Assembly: GCF_030052815.1 (NCBI RefSeq)
Contig: NC_079496.1
Coordinates: forward strand, 73,893,652-73,957,651
DNA from: Hevea brasiliensis
Lineage: Eukaryota; Streptophyta; Magnoliopsida; Malpighiales; Euphorbiaceae
Direction: 5' to 3'
Length of the DNA: 64,000 nt
Shown: positions 23,801 through 34,236 of the stretch, one piece after another
Position numbering within the stretch: position 1 is the first letter of the stretch
How the letters are laid out: every line of letters begins with the position of its first letter
The notes under the pieces: generated by a model
Seen by the model: the letters and a program-made list of their open reading frames with translations, nothing else
Databases searched by the model: none
Told to the model about the DNA's origin: nothing
Translations under genes and position numbers: made by a program

Positions 23801-24537
23801 TGGGTGTAAAAAGCCATGCATTTGGGCGGCCATGGGAGGACTTTGGGAGCTCTTCATTTCGGCCATGGTGTTTGAATGAATGAGGAAGATGAAGTTTTAG
23901 TGGAGTAATCTACCCACTTAGTGTTTATTAAATTCCCATAGTGCTCCACTCACTTAAGAAAATAATAATTACTCAAATCACACTCCACTTTTGCTATTTA
24001 TATTAGGTACCCCTAATTTATTTTTTCATGACATTTTCCAAGTGTAATATTATTTATTTTTAATGGAAATTTAGGTCAAAAGAAAACTCGGGATGTCAAA
24101 TGACCACAATGCCCCTGTTCGGGTTACATTCTCGATTTTTCGGTAACACCGGGTTTTGTCCGTTTTTCGATTTCTCACTTTTCTTTGTACTAATTCTTTA
24201 ATTTTCATTTAATATTTCTAATGATATTTGTATTTCAATAGGTGTCTATTTAAGTCCTAAAAATATTTTTCAGGGTTCCCCACGGTCCAGGCCAGTCAAC
24301 GGACCACGCCGTGACTTCCCGGTGCGGTCACCCATCACTAGGGTTCTCGGCTCGCTTAACTTGGTTACATTTCTTTGCTATTATTTTCCCTTTGTTTTTC
24401 TTGTATTTTCTTTTCTTATATTTCATTATTTTATGTCTCCTCACTCATATCAAAGTGTAGTTCTAAGCATCCTAGCTGTCTGGACAACACTGGTCACTGG
24501 AACAGTATAACGCACTACCGAACATAGGGGTGTTACA
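20892..24537 (-). repeat. Gypsy X 5' LTR (3.65 kb)
   Basis: Plus-strand ends are TGTCACACC and GGTGTTACA. It is collinear with 8498-12192, with scattered small deletions, for example near 21305 and near 23965. The hairpin is at 22996-23022. No gene is seen in it. Confidence 0.93.
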
Positions 24538-24542
24538 TCTAG

Positions 24543-25338
24543 CCAGTGGAAACACTTTATTACTGGCAATGGAACACTTTCCTGTTGGCAGTGGAAACAC
24601 TTTTCTTTGCCTTTGTCAGCTTTGGTCTTCCTTTTCTGTTTAGCTATTTTCTTAGAAGGACTAGGAATCTGAGGTTTCTTTTTCTTATTGCCCTTCTTCT
24701 TGTTAGACTTTCCAGCAGAAGAAGACGCAATCAAAGCTACCTCTTTTCCTTTATTGCCCGGCATATTCTTTTGGGCAATAACCAGCATGTTGAGTAAACC
24801 AGCTAAGGTGCATTCCTGTTGAGTCATATGGAAATTTGTCACAAAATTCCCAAAAGACTCAGGAAGGGACTAAAGGATCAAATCCGTCTGTAGTTGGAAA
24901 TCCATGTTGAAGTCAAGATGTTCCAACTGCTTAATCAGCCGAATCATCTTATGGACGTGATCCCCAACATTCTGTCCCTCAGACATCCTCATACGGAATA
25001 GCTGTCTAGATATCTCATACCTAGCATTCCTGCTGGATCTCACTCGCACTAAACATGTTCTCATGCTGCTTTTGTAACTCATTACTCATGGAAGCAAGCA
25101 TGTAACACTTAGCTCTCATATCATGCTCCTTCTACTTATCCAAAGTTTCATGTTCCTCTTGTGTGGCCTCTGGAGGTAAGGGACCAGGAACATTTGAATC
25201 TAGAACATATCCTATATGTTCAAGGTTCAGGACAAGTTTCAAATTTCTTAGCCAATCAGACAGATTAGGTCTTGTCAACCTATTGCGATCAAGTATGCTT
25301 GCAAGGATATTGGATGGTGGTGGTTGTTTTGTGCTCAT
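24543..25338 (-). pseudogene. gag: Copia B gag
   Basis: The start is ATG at 25336-25338 (MSTKQPPPSN). The UBN2-type domain follows (DWLRNLKLVLNLEHIGYVLD) until TAG replaces a Trp codon at about 25130. A second frame, 24870-25082, has RYEISRQLFRMRM and HKMIRLIKQLEHLDFNMDF. A third, 24450-24842, has LLNMLVIAQKN, a Lys-rich stretch and the first half of the zinc knuckle (EKCFHCQQE). It lacks a block of about 13 codons near 25065 present in A and D. The 3' end is cut by gypsy X inside the knuckle region. Confidence 0.87.
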
Positions 25339-27108
25339 TTTTATCAAAAAATTAACTGCAGAAAATAATCAGATTAATTAGTAAATGTATCATGTAATTA
25401 ACCAAAATGATTATGCTCTTTTAATCAAATTGGTCCTCCCACTAACTTAGCGAATCCTACACTTCCGAAGTAGAAAACGGAAATCCTAGTTGGATGGATT
25501 TCTAGTGGGTGATTGAATTCTTATAATTCTATTGATCATCCTCAAGTACATCCATTATTGGAATTACAATAAATTATAAGTGAGCAACTCCTTGCCCATC
25601 ACATCTCATGTGAGGTTCAATCCTTTACCTAGCCCTTAATGCTCAAAATCTCAGGTACATCCATTATTGACTTATCTTGCATTAGTTAAGTTGATCCCAT
25701 TGAGCCAGTAATTGTGCAAATAATTTTAATGTCCTCAGGTACATCGAATATTGGCCACCAAACTATTTACATATTTACAACATCTCATGCTTAACAATTA
25801 TTCTTACGAAAATCTCTTAAATTAATTGCATCTTATGCAACTATTTAAAATTTCTTAAAATAATTGCCCCAATGGAGGGCCTATGTTATAATTACTTTAA
25901 TTATAGCATTTCCAACTTAATCATTTGTTTGGAAGATTTTATGGTCATTCTAATTACTATTAAGGTCTCACTTTGTACATTATCCAATTAGCATGCATAT
26001 ATCATATAATAGCATACATTCCCATACATCTCATGCATTCATGGATAAGCAATAAATATGGTATGATCATGGACTTTCTAAGGGATTCAAATATGAGCCA
26101 CCAAGAATTGAATCAGGGCATTCCTAGGTGCATTGCATTCATTCATTTTACAAGAGTTGTTAAAGGAGTACATAATCAATACTTGATCTTGAATTCCTCC
26201 CACTGGTCCCACCAATGCTCTTGACCTCCTTGAACTTCTTGCAATCCAATATTACATAGTAATCCTTGGCATACCAAGGCGAATTTACAAGAACTTAAAT
26301 AAGTGAAATTAAAACCCAAAAATTATTACAAACTTAATAATACATGCCCAAAATAAATTAAAATAAATTAATTAATTTACAATCCCAAAGAAACATAAAA
26401 AAAATAAATCCAATCACATTGGTCTTTTATAGTCCATGATCATCCATCATGCATATCACTATTTAACAATTAAATAAAACATACATACTTAAATTAAATT
26501 GAATATCTCATATTCAACTTAAAAATCCACATTTGAATATGATTCAAATAAATTTAAAAATTCGGATTTGAATCTCATTCAAACAAATTTAAAAATTCAT
26601 ATTTGAATCACATTCAAATAACTTTAAAAATTCATATTTGAATCACATTCAAACATTTTTAAAAAAATCAGATTTGAATCACATTCAAATATTTTTTAAA
26701 AAATCAGATCTAAATTTTATTCAATCAATTTTAAAAACTCAGATTTAAATATGATTCAAACAACTTTAAAAATTCATATTTGAATCACATTCAAACAACT
26801 TTTAAAATTCAGATTTGAATCACATTCAAACAATTTTTAAAATTCTTATTTGAATCATAATTTAATTGTGTGATAAAAATTCTAATTAAACAATTTAATT
26901 AGACATAAAATGGATCTTAGACCATACAACAATTGCACATTCACCATCCATTTACCTTTGCACACCATTGTGGTGCATCAACCATGCGCACCATGGTGTT
27001 CATCATTTGTGCTGCCACCTTGGCTTTGCAACCAGCAATGAACTTTTGATCTCATGATCAAACACACAATTAAATCATATAAACATCAATCTAAATGGCA
27101 AATATAGT
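25339..27108 (-). other. Untranslated leader of copia B
   Basis: It matches the leader of copia A in inverted orientation. It contains three copies of the CTCAGGTACATC motif (about 25541, 25650, 25733) and the minisatellite at 26520-26850. No credible gene. Confidence 0.75.
26520..26850 (-). repeat. Leader minisatellite of copia B
   Basis: About nine diverged units of about 35 bases with the core AGATTTGAATCACATTCAAA, the reverse complement of the array at 1815-2155. Confidence 0.82.
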
Positions 27109-27122
27109 GGCTCTGATACCAA
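27109..27122 (-). other. Primer binding site of copia B
   Basis: The minus strand reads TTGGTATCAGAGCC, one base from the LTR end. Met-tRNA type. Confidence 0.88.
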
Positions 27123-27123
27123 T

Positions 27124-29227
27124 TGAAGGAAAGGAAGCGTGAAAAACACAAGTTTATACCATTGAATTCAAAAATTTTCACCTAGGGTCACATGCATCAT
27201 GCAATATTTATTTTTATCTATTTGATTTCAATGATAAACAAGATATTAAAACTCTTTTAATATGTTTTTGGATCTGTATTTGCCATTTAAGATTTTAAAA
27301 TTAATCAGATTAAGTTTAGAACCCTAGATTAAATCAAGAACGATTACACTAACCTCTTGATGCACTGCAGTGTGTCTGCGGCTTTGAGATTTGTCTTCAA
27401 GACACCAAATGTTGTCCCTCTAGCTTGTCCACACCAAGAACACCTATGGCAGCCCTTGAACAGCTTCTAAAGCTTTTTCTATTAATTAGAAATTCAAGTT
27501 CTGCCTTTTAAGAGATTAGAGATGTAAACAGGACGCTAGAAACAATTTCTAGTGTTCCTAATTTAAGAGATTGATGGCTAATCTCTTTGAATTGATGAGA
27601 GATGAAGAAGAATAGATGGAGAGCCTCAAAATGGCGTGGAAAAGGAAAGGAGAAGCTGTTGGTTGTTTTTCTTTCTCATAACAATACTTATATAACTAGG
27701 TTAACACATTAAACCCTTGCCACATGTCACCCTTTGATTAGCTATAGGTTTAAGTGACCCAATCACATTGTGCCAAGTGTCAAACCTATATTTAATCTTG
27801 ATTTTAATCATCTTACATGATTAAAAAACATTTGGCAAGCTTATGTGTAATCCCATGTGTCACCATCTCATGGTGCCACCTGTCACACTGTGAAATGACC
27901 AAAATACCCCTGTGTCTTAATTTTGAGTTCTTAACCCAAAATAATTATTTTTCTTCTTCCAATTTATATCAAATATAAATTAATTAATTAATCTCTATAA
28001 ATTAATTTCTCATTAATTAAATTAATATTTAAATACTTTAAATATAAATTTAACTTATACTATACATCCAATAATCTAGATTTGGTTTCAAGTCATGTTA
28101 GGGACTTTGCAATTTAATTGCAAACCAAACCTATTTAATTAATCAATTAAACTCTTTAATTAATTAATTAAATCATATTTAAATAGGTGATAACTTGTGT
28201 ATGTGTGTGACTTACTAGGCTCATCACTAATTGGCAATGAGACATGATATCAACTATTAATATCATCAGAACTATTTCTTACCATAAATGATTTCTCTAA
28301 ATCATTTTATGAACCTCATAGACCATGGTTAACACCTAGCATAGCATGCCATGGCCACCCAATTAGTAATAAGGTTTACCTTAAATGAACCTATAATCAT
28401 ATGTTACCATGCACTAGAATCTCTCTGTTACAAAATCCCAACTCAAGCTAGAGTCATGGTTTATGTCAAACTCCATTTGCTATGAATATTATGTTCTCTT
28501 TTAATTCCAGTTCTTGATTAAAAAGATTTTCTCATCAGAAAATCTTTTTTGAATAAATCTATCTATCCTGGCCAGGAACTTGAAACATCAAGAACAATTA
28601 AATGAACATAGGATTTTAACTCTATTTACTTAGAGGAACAGATTCCATCTTGATCAACACCTACCTCCATATATAACTAGTAGGAGCCAACAGATGCCCA
28701 TATACCCATACATAGTATAAGTATGAAAGTAGTATCAAACTCAAACTACCTATATGCAAGATAACTGTGCTATCTCAGGTCTAAAGATTATATGCACTGA
28801 TATGATTTATGACAAAACATTGACAAGAGTAAACTCCATGTGCTTGTCATAAGTGTCACTGGTTCGGCCTACTTATTATGTATAAGTGCCTATCATGTTT
28901 GTTATATGGCATGAGACTCACCATTCCATCTTATTTATATCTCATATAAATAACTTGATAACAAACATGAATACAATCTTTTTGGATAAGTCATGTTCTT
29001 ATTATGAAGTATCCTCGATTGTGAACCTATTTATGATACTTTGTGCTAGAAATATTGTCACTCATATTCTTAACAACTTAAGAATAATATTTCTAACAAA
29101 ATATCAATGGACCTTTTCTATTACACATAAATATATTATGCAAATGGAAAAGTGGAAATGCCTTTTATTAATAAAAATATGTACAAGATACATAGTAAAT
29201 GATATGCTCTAGGGCATACTACTAATA
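27124..29227 (-). repeat. Copia B 5' LTR
   Basis: It is collinear with 3903-6006 and equal in length. On the minus strand the outer end reads TATTAGTAGTAT instead of TGTTAGTAGTAT, so the terminal TG is TA. The inner end (27124) has the expected CTTCA. The right flank is the target copy GCTAG (29228-29232). Confidence 0.92.
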
Positions 29228-29232
29228 GCTAG

Positions 29233-29550
29233 TTTACTCAACATGCTGGTTATTGCCCAAAAGAATATACCGGGCAATAAAGGAAAAGAGATAACTTTGA
29301 TTGCATATTTTTCTGCTGGAAATTCTAATAAGAAAACGGGCAATTAGAAAAGAAATCTCAAGTTCCAAGATCTTCCAAGAAGATAGCCAAACAGAAAAAC
29401 AAAGATCAAAGTTGACAAAGGTAAAGGAAAGTGTTCCCACTACCAGCAGGAAAGTGTTTCCACTGCTAGCAGGAAAGTGTTTCCACTACCAGCAGGAAAG
29501 TGTTTCCACTGCCAGCAGGAAAGTGTTTCCACTGTCCAGAGTATAGCAAT
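29233..29550 (+). pseudogene. gag: Copia A gag, C-terminal part
   Basis: It continues from 3902 with LLNMLVIAQKN. A Lys-rich stretch and stops follow, then a zinc-knuckle start (CFHCQQE) repeated in several frames because a 23-base unit was amplified (29426-29534). Directly after the repeat the sequence passes at about 29541-29552 into the linker ahead of integrase, so no protease is encoded. Copia B has the same joint. Confidence 0.82.
29426..29534 (+). repeat. 23-bp minisatellite at the copia A zinc knuckle
   Basis: Four full units and one partial unit of 23 bases, each with GGAAAGTGTTTCCACT followed by a CCAGCA-like end. As 23 is not a multiple of three, each unit is read in a new frame, giving CFHCQQESV-like, RKVFPL-like and STAS-like peptides in turn. 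A shorter degenerate form is in copia B at about 24545-24605. Confidence 0.88.
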
Positions 29551-30456
29551 CTAAAAGAATGCAATGCCATGATGAAAATCAACTCAAGTTCAAAGTATAT
29601 TTGGCACTTAAGATTAGGTCATGTTGCAGAAGATAGGATTGCAAAATTGGAGAAAATAGGGATTTTATCCTCATTGGGCTCTGAGCCTACTCCAACTTGT
29701 GAATCTTGCCTTTAGGGCAAAATGACTAGATCACCCTTTGTTGGACAAGGACTAAGAGCTGAAAATATTTTGGAACTAATACATAGTGATGTATGTGATC
29801 CATTTAAGGAAATGGTTAAAGGCGATTTTCATTACTTTATTACCTTTACTAAGGATAAATCAAGGTTTGGGTATTTGTATTTGATGAAATACAAACATGA
29901 ATCTTTTGAAAAGTTCAAAGAATTTAAATCTGAAGTAGAAAATCAAACAGGAAAGAGTATTAAAGCTCTTCGATCAGATCGTGGAGGTGAATATTTGAGT
30001 ACTGAATTTGATGAATACTTGAGAGAGCACGGCATTGTTTCCCAGCTGACTCCTCCAGGAATGCCACAGCTGAATGATGTATCTGAAAGGAGAAATCATA
30101 CCCCATTGGATATGGTACGTAGTATGATGAGCTATACTGATATGCCAATCTCCTTTTGGGGATTTGCATTAGAATCAGCTTTGTATATTCTAAATACGAT
30201 TCCATCAAAATTAGTTTCTTCCACACCTTATGAGGTATGGCATGGAAGAAAACCAAGTCTTAAGCATGTTAAGATTTGGGATTGTCCAGCTTATATCAAA
30301 AAGCTGAACACTGATAAATTGGATACCAGATCGAAAAAGGGTCGATTTGTTGGATATCCAAAAGATAGTTTTAGATATTATTTTTATTTACCTACTTCAC
30401 AAAAGGTTGTGATAAGTACAGATGCCACATTTCTTGAACAACAGTTTGTTCAATAA
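29551..30456 (+). pseudogene. pol: Copia A integrase
   Basis: The zinc finger WHLRLGHVAEDRI plus CESCL supplies the HHCC pattern. A TAG at 29713-29715 replaces a Gln codon. The 244-codon frame 29722-30456 then holds the core with HSDVCDPF, LRSDRGGEYLS and DVSERRNHT, so all three acidic residues are present, and the C-terminal [17 protein letters not shown]. It ends at a TAA after QQFVQ. Apart from the stops, the catalytic core is the best preserved in A. Confidence 0.9.
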
Positions 30457-31712
30457 GGAGGCAAAGAAAGGCAAATAGAGTTAGAATTAGAGAATTCTGA
30501 CCAACCAACAGATCAGATGGATATAGATCCATCTAGTCAACCTACAACCGTTGATGAAATATCTACAGCTGTTCCTCGTAGAACAAAAAGGGTATCTCAC
30601 CCACCAGTGAGATATGGTTTCCTTCATGAAGAAGAACAAGAGTTATCTACTCATGAAGAAGTAGATCATGGAGATGATCCACTTACATATGAAGAAGCTA
30701 TATCTGATATAGACTCTTCAAAATGGATTGATGCTATGAAATCTGAAATTGATTCCATGTATAAGAATCAAGTTTGGGATCTTGTTGACCCACCTGAAGG
30801 TATTGTACCTATAGGGAACAAATGGGTTTTCAAGAAGAAAATTAGTTCTGATGGAAAGGTAGAGACCTATAAGGCAAGGATAGTAGCGAAAGGGTTTCAC
30901 CAAAGGCAAGGAATCAACTATGAGGAGACTTTCTCACCTGTTGCCATGCTTAAATCAATTAGGATTCTATTAGCAATAGCTGCATACTATGATTATGAGA
31001 TTTGGCATATGGATGTCAAAACAACTTTTCTCAATGGATACATTGAAGAAAATATTTTCATGGAATAACCTAGGGGTTTTGAATCCCAAGATGGTTCCAA
31101 GGTATGCAAGCTAAAGCAATCCATTTATGGGTTGAAGCAAGCTTCGAGGAGTTGGAACATCCGTTTTGATGAAGCCATTAAATCCTTTGGTTTATCAAAA
31201 ATGAGGATGAGCCATGTGTATATAAGAAGGTTAGTGACAGTGCTATCTCTTTCCTTGTCTTATATGTGGATGATATACTATTGATGGGTAATGACACATG
31301 TATGTTGACAACTGTAAAGATATGGTTGTCAAATACATTCTCCATGAAAGACTTAGGGGAGACAACCTATATTCTTGGAATTCGCACCTATAGAGATAGA
31401 GCGAAAAGAATAATTGGTTAATCCCAAAGTCTATACTTGGAAAAGGTGTTAAAGAGGTTTAACATGCTTGATTCCAAGAGAGGATTGTTACTAGTGAGAC
31501 ATAGTATCCACCTTTCTAAAGAGATGTCTCCAAAGACACCTGAAGAAAGAGATAAGATGGCTAGGATTCCATATGCTTCAGCTATTGAAAGTTTAATGTA
31601 TGCAATGTTGTGCACTAGGCTGGATATCACATATGCTGTTAGTTTAACTAGCAGGTATCAATCCAATCCAGGTTTGGAAGACTAGATAGCTGTCAAGAAT
31701 ATCCATAAATAC
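30457..31712 (+). pseudogene. pol: Copia A reverse transcriptase
   Basis: The frame 30517-31068 (183 codons) carries the linker and the first half of [48 protein letters not shown] and motif A WHMDVKTTFLNG with the catalytic Asp. A TAA follows IFME. The second half is in other frames: YGLKQASRSWN, a frameshift near 31198, then YVDD at 31263-31274 (intact), and 31437-31685 with LKRFNMLDSKRG and PYASAIESLMYA. Both catalytic motifs survive, but in separate frames. Confidence 0.9.
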
Positions 31713-32249
31713 TTGAGAAGAACTAAGGATTTATTTTTTATCTATGGAGGTGGAGACTTGCAATTGGATGGTTATACTGATTTTGATTTCCAATCAGATA
31801 TCGATAATAGAAAGTCTACCTCTGGATTTGTGTTCATTTGTAATAGAGGTGCAGTCAGTTGGAAGAGTTCCAAACAGAGCACGACTACGGATCCCACTAT
31901 CGAAACTGAGAATATTACTGCATCAGATGCTACAAAGGAAGCTGTTTGGATAAAGAAGTTCATGACAGAACTTACCGTAGTTCCTTCCATTGAGTCAGCA
32001 GTTCCACTACACTGTGACAACAGTGGAGCAGTCATACAGGCTAGGGAACCAAGGTCTCACCAAAAATCCAAACATATAGAAAGGTGCTACCACATTATCA
32101 GAGAAATAGTTGGACGAGGCGATGTAGCCATGCAGAAAATAGCATTAGCTAAAAATCCAGTAGATCCATTCACTAAGCCTATGACACAAACTCAGCTAGA
32201 CCGACATCTTGAGAAGAAGGGTCTAAGATATTGTAATAAATGGCTCTAG
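31713..32249 (+). pseudogene. pol: Copia A RNase H and pol C-terminus
   Basis: An open frame of 178 codons to the natural end: GYTDFDFQSD, RKSTSGFVF, a TIETEN block where the family has TEAEY, HCDNSGAVIQA, then DPFTKPMTQTQLDRHLEKKG and the terminal RYCNKWL with its own stop at 32247-32249, fifteen bases before the LTR. It is separated from RT by a TAG near 31683. It is the least damaged RNase H here, but upstream breaks would prevent its translation as part of pol. Confidence 0.88.
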
Positions 32250-32253
32250 TGCT

Positions 32254-32263
32254 AGTAGGAGAT
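32254..32263 (+). other. Polypurine tract of copia A
   Basis: AGTAGGAGAT sits directly before the 3' LTR TGTTAG. B has AGTGGAAGAT at the same place. Confidence 0.7.
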
Positions 32264-34236
32264 TGTTAGTAGTATGCCCTAGAGCATATCATTTAGTATG
32301 TATCTTGTACATGTTTTTATTAATAAAAGGCATTTCCACTTTTCCGTTTACATAAGATATTTATGTGTAATAGAAAAGGTCCATTGATATTTTGTTAGAA
32401 ATTCTATTCTTAAGTTGTTAAGAATATGAGTGACAGTATTTCTAGTACAAAGTATCATAAATAGGTTCACAATCGAGGATACTTCATAATAAGGACATGA
32501 CTTATCCAGAAACATTGTATTCATATTTGTTCCCAAGTTATTTATATGAGATATAAATAAAATGGAATGGTGAGGCTCATGGTATATGACAAACATGATA
32601 GGCGCTTATAAATGATAAGTAGGCCGAACCAGTGACACTTATGACAAGCACATGGAGTTTACTCTTATCAATATTTTGTCATAAATCATATCAGTGCATA
32701 TAATCTTTAAACCTGAGATAGCACAGTTATTTTGTATATAGGTAGTTTGACTTTGATACTACTTTCATACTTGTACTGTGTATGGCTATATGGGCATGTG
32801 TTGGCTTCTACTATTTATATATGGAGATAGGTGTTGATCATGATGGAATTTGTTCCTCTAAGTAAATAGAGATAAAATCATATATTCATTTAATTGTTCT
32901 TGATGTTTCAAGTTCCTGGCCAGGACAAATAGATTTAATCAAGAACTGGAATTAAAAGAGAACATAATATTCATAGCAAATAGAGTTTGACATAAACCAT
33001 GACTCCAGCTTGAGTTGGAATTTTGTAACAGAGAGATTCTAGTGCATGGTAACATATGATTATAGGTTCATTCAAGGTAAACCTTATTACTAATTGGGTG
33101 GCCATGGCATGCTATGCTTGGTGTTAACCATAGTCTATGAGGTGCATAAAATGATTTAGAGAAATCATTTATGGTGAGAAAGAGTTCTGATAATATTAAG
33201 AGTTGATATCATATCTCATTGCCAATTAGTGATGAGATTAGTAAGTCACACACATGCACAAGTTATCACCTAATTAAATATGATTTAATTAATTAATTAA
33301 AGAGTTTCATTGATTAATTAAATAGGTTTGGTTTGCAATTAGATTGCAAAGTCCCTAGCATAACTTGAAACCAATTCTAGGTTATTGGATGCACAGTATA
33401 AGTTAAATTTATATTTAAAGTGTTTAAATATGAATTTAATTAATGAGAAATTAATTAATAAAGATTAATTAATTAATTTATATTTGATATAAATTGATTA
33501 GAAGAAGAGAAATAATTATTTTGGGTTGAGAACTCAAAATTAAGACATAGGGGCATTTTGGTCATTTCGCAGGGTGACATGTGGCACCATGAGATGGTGA
33601 CACATGGCAATACATATAAGCTTGCCAAATGTCTTTTAATCATGTAAGATGATTAAAATCAAGATTAAATATAGGTTTGACACTTAGCACAATGTGATTG
33701 GGTCAATTAAACCTAGAACCAATCAAAGGGTGACATGTGGCAAGGGTTTAATGTGTTGACCTAGCTATATAAGTGTTGTTATGAAAAGAAAAATAACACA
33801 AGCAGCAGCCACTCCCTTGGTGCCGCCACCTAGAAGCTCTCATTCTTCTCTTCTTCTTCTTCTTCTTTATCAATCCAAGAGATTAGCAAACAATCTCTTG
33901 AATTAAGAACACCATAAATTGTTTCTATTATCCTGTTTACATCCTTAATCTCTTAAAAGGCAAAACTTGATTTTCTAAATAATAGAAAAAGCTTTAGAAG
34001 CTATTCAAGGGTTGCCATAGGTATTCTTGGTGTGGATAAGCTAGAGGGACAACATCTAGTGTCCTAAAGACGAATCTCAAAGGCGCAAATACACTGCAGT
34101 GCATCCAGAGGTTAGTGTGTTTATTTTTTATTTAATCTAGGGTCCTAAAATTAATCTGATTAATTCTAAAATCTTAAATGGAAAATACATATCCAAAAAC
34201 ATATTAAAAGTGTTTTAGTATGTTGTTTATCATTGA
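32264..34236 (+). repeat. Copia A 3' LTR, left part
   Basis: It starts TGTTAGTAGTATGCCC and is collinear with the 5' LTR at 1-1544 from about 32830. A TATA box lies at 33766-33772. It is interrupted by gypsy Y at 34237. The last five bases, ATTGA, are the left target copy. Confidence 0.93.
34232..34236. repeat. Target-site duplication of gypsy Y, left copy
   Basis: ATTGA before TGTCACACC at 34237 and ATTGA again at 50728-50732 after GGTGTTACA. Joining the flanks restores the copia LTR sequence. Confidence 0.92.

Larger units (their letters stand above)
8498..24537 (-). mobile_element. Gypsy element X (Tekay/Del-type chromovirus) holding X2
   Basis: A minus-strand Ty3/gypsy element with outer LTRs at 8498-12192 and 20892-24537, TSD TCTAG, Met-type primer site, and order gag, protease, RT, RNase H, integrase, chromodomain-like tail. 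The integrase-chromodomain arrangement with HVLSVEEIEVNPDLSYEEEP is typical of plant Tekay/Del chromoviruses. The LTRs are very long. The integrase is interrupted at 16867 by the inverted partial element X2, and a middle part of the integrase is missing. Confidence 0.9.
3903..29227 (-). mobile_element. Copia element B, inserted in gag of A, split by gypsy X
   Basis: A full-length minus-strand copia with LTRs of equal length (2104 bases) at 3903-6006 and 27124-29227 and TSD GCTAG. Internal order on the minus strand is primer site, leader, gag (25338 to 24543), then gypsy X, then integrase, RT and RNase H (8492 to 6013). The first 300 bases or so of the two LTRs differ at about 15 sites by eye, so the insertion is not recent. 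It sits inside gag of A and is split by X at 8493-8497. Confidence 0.92.
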
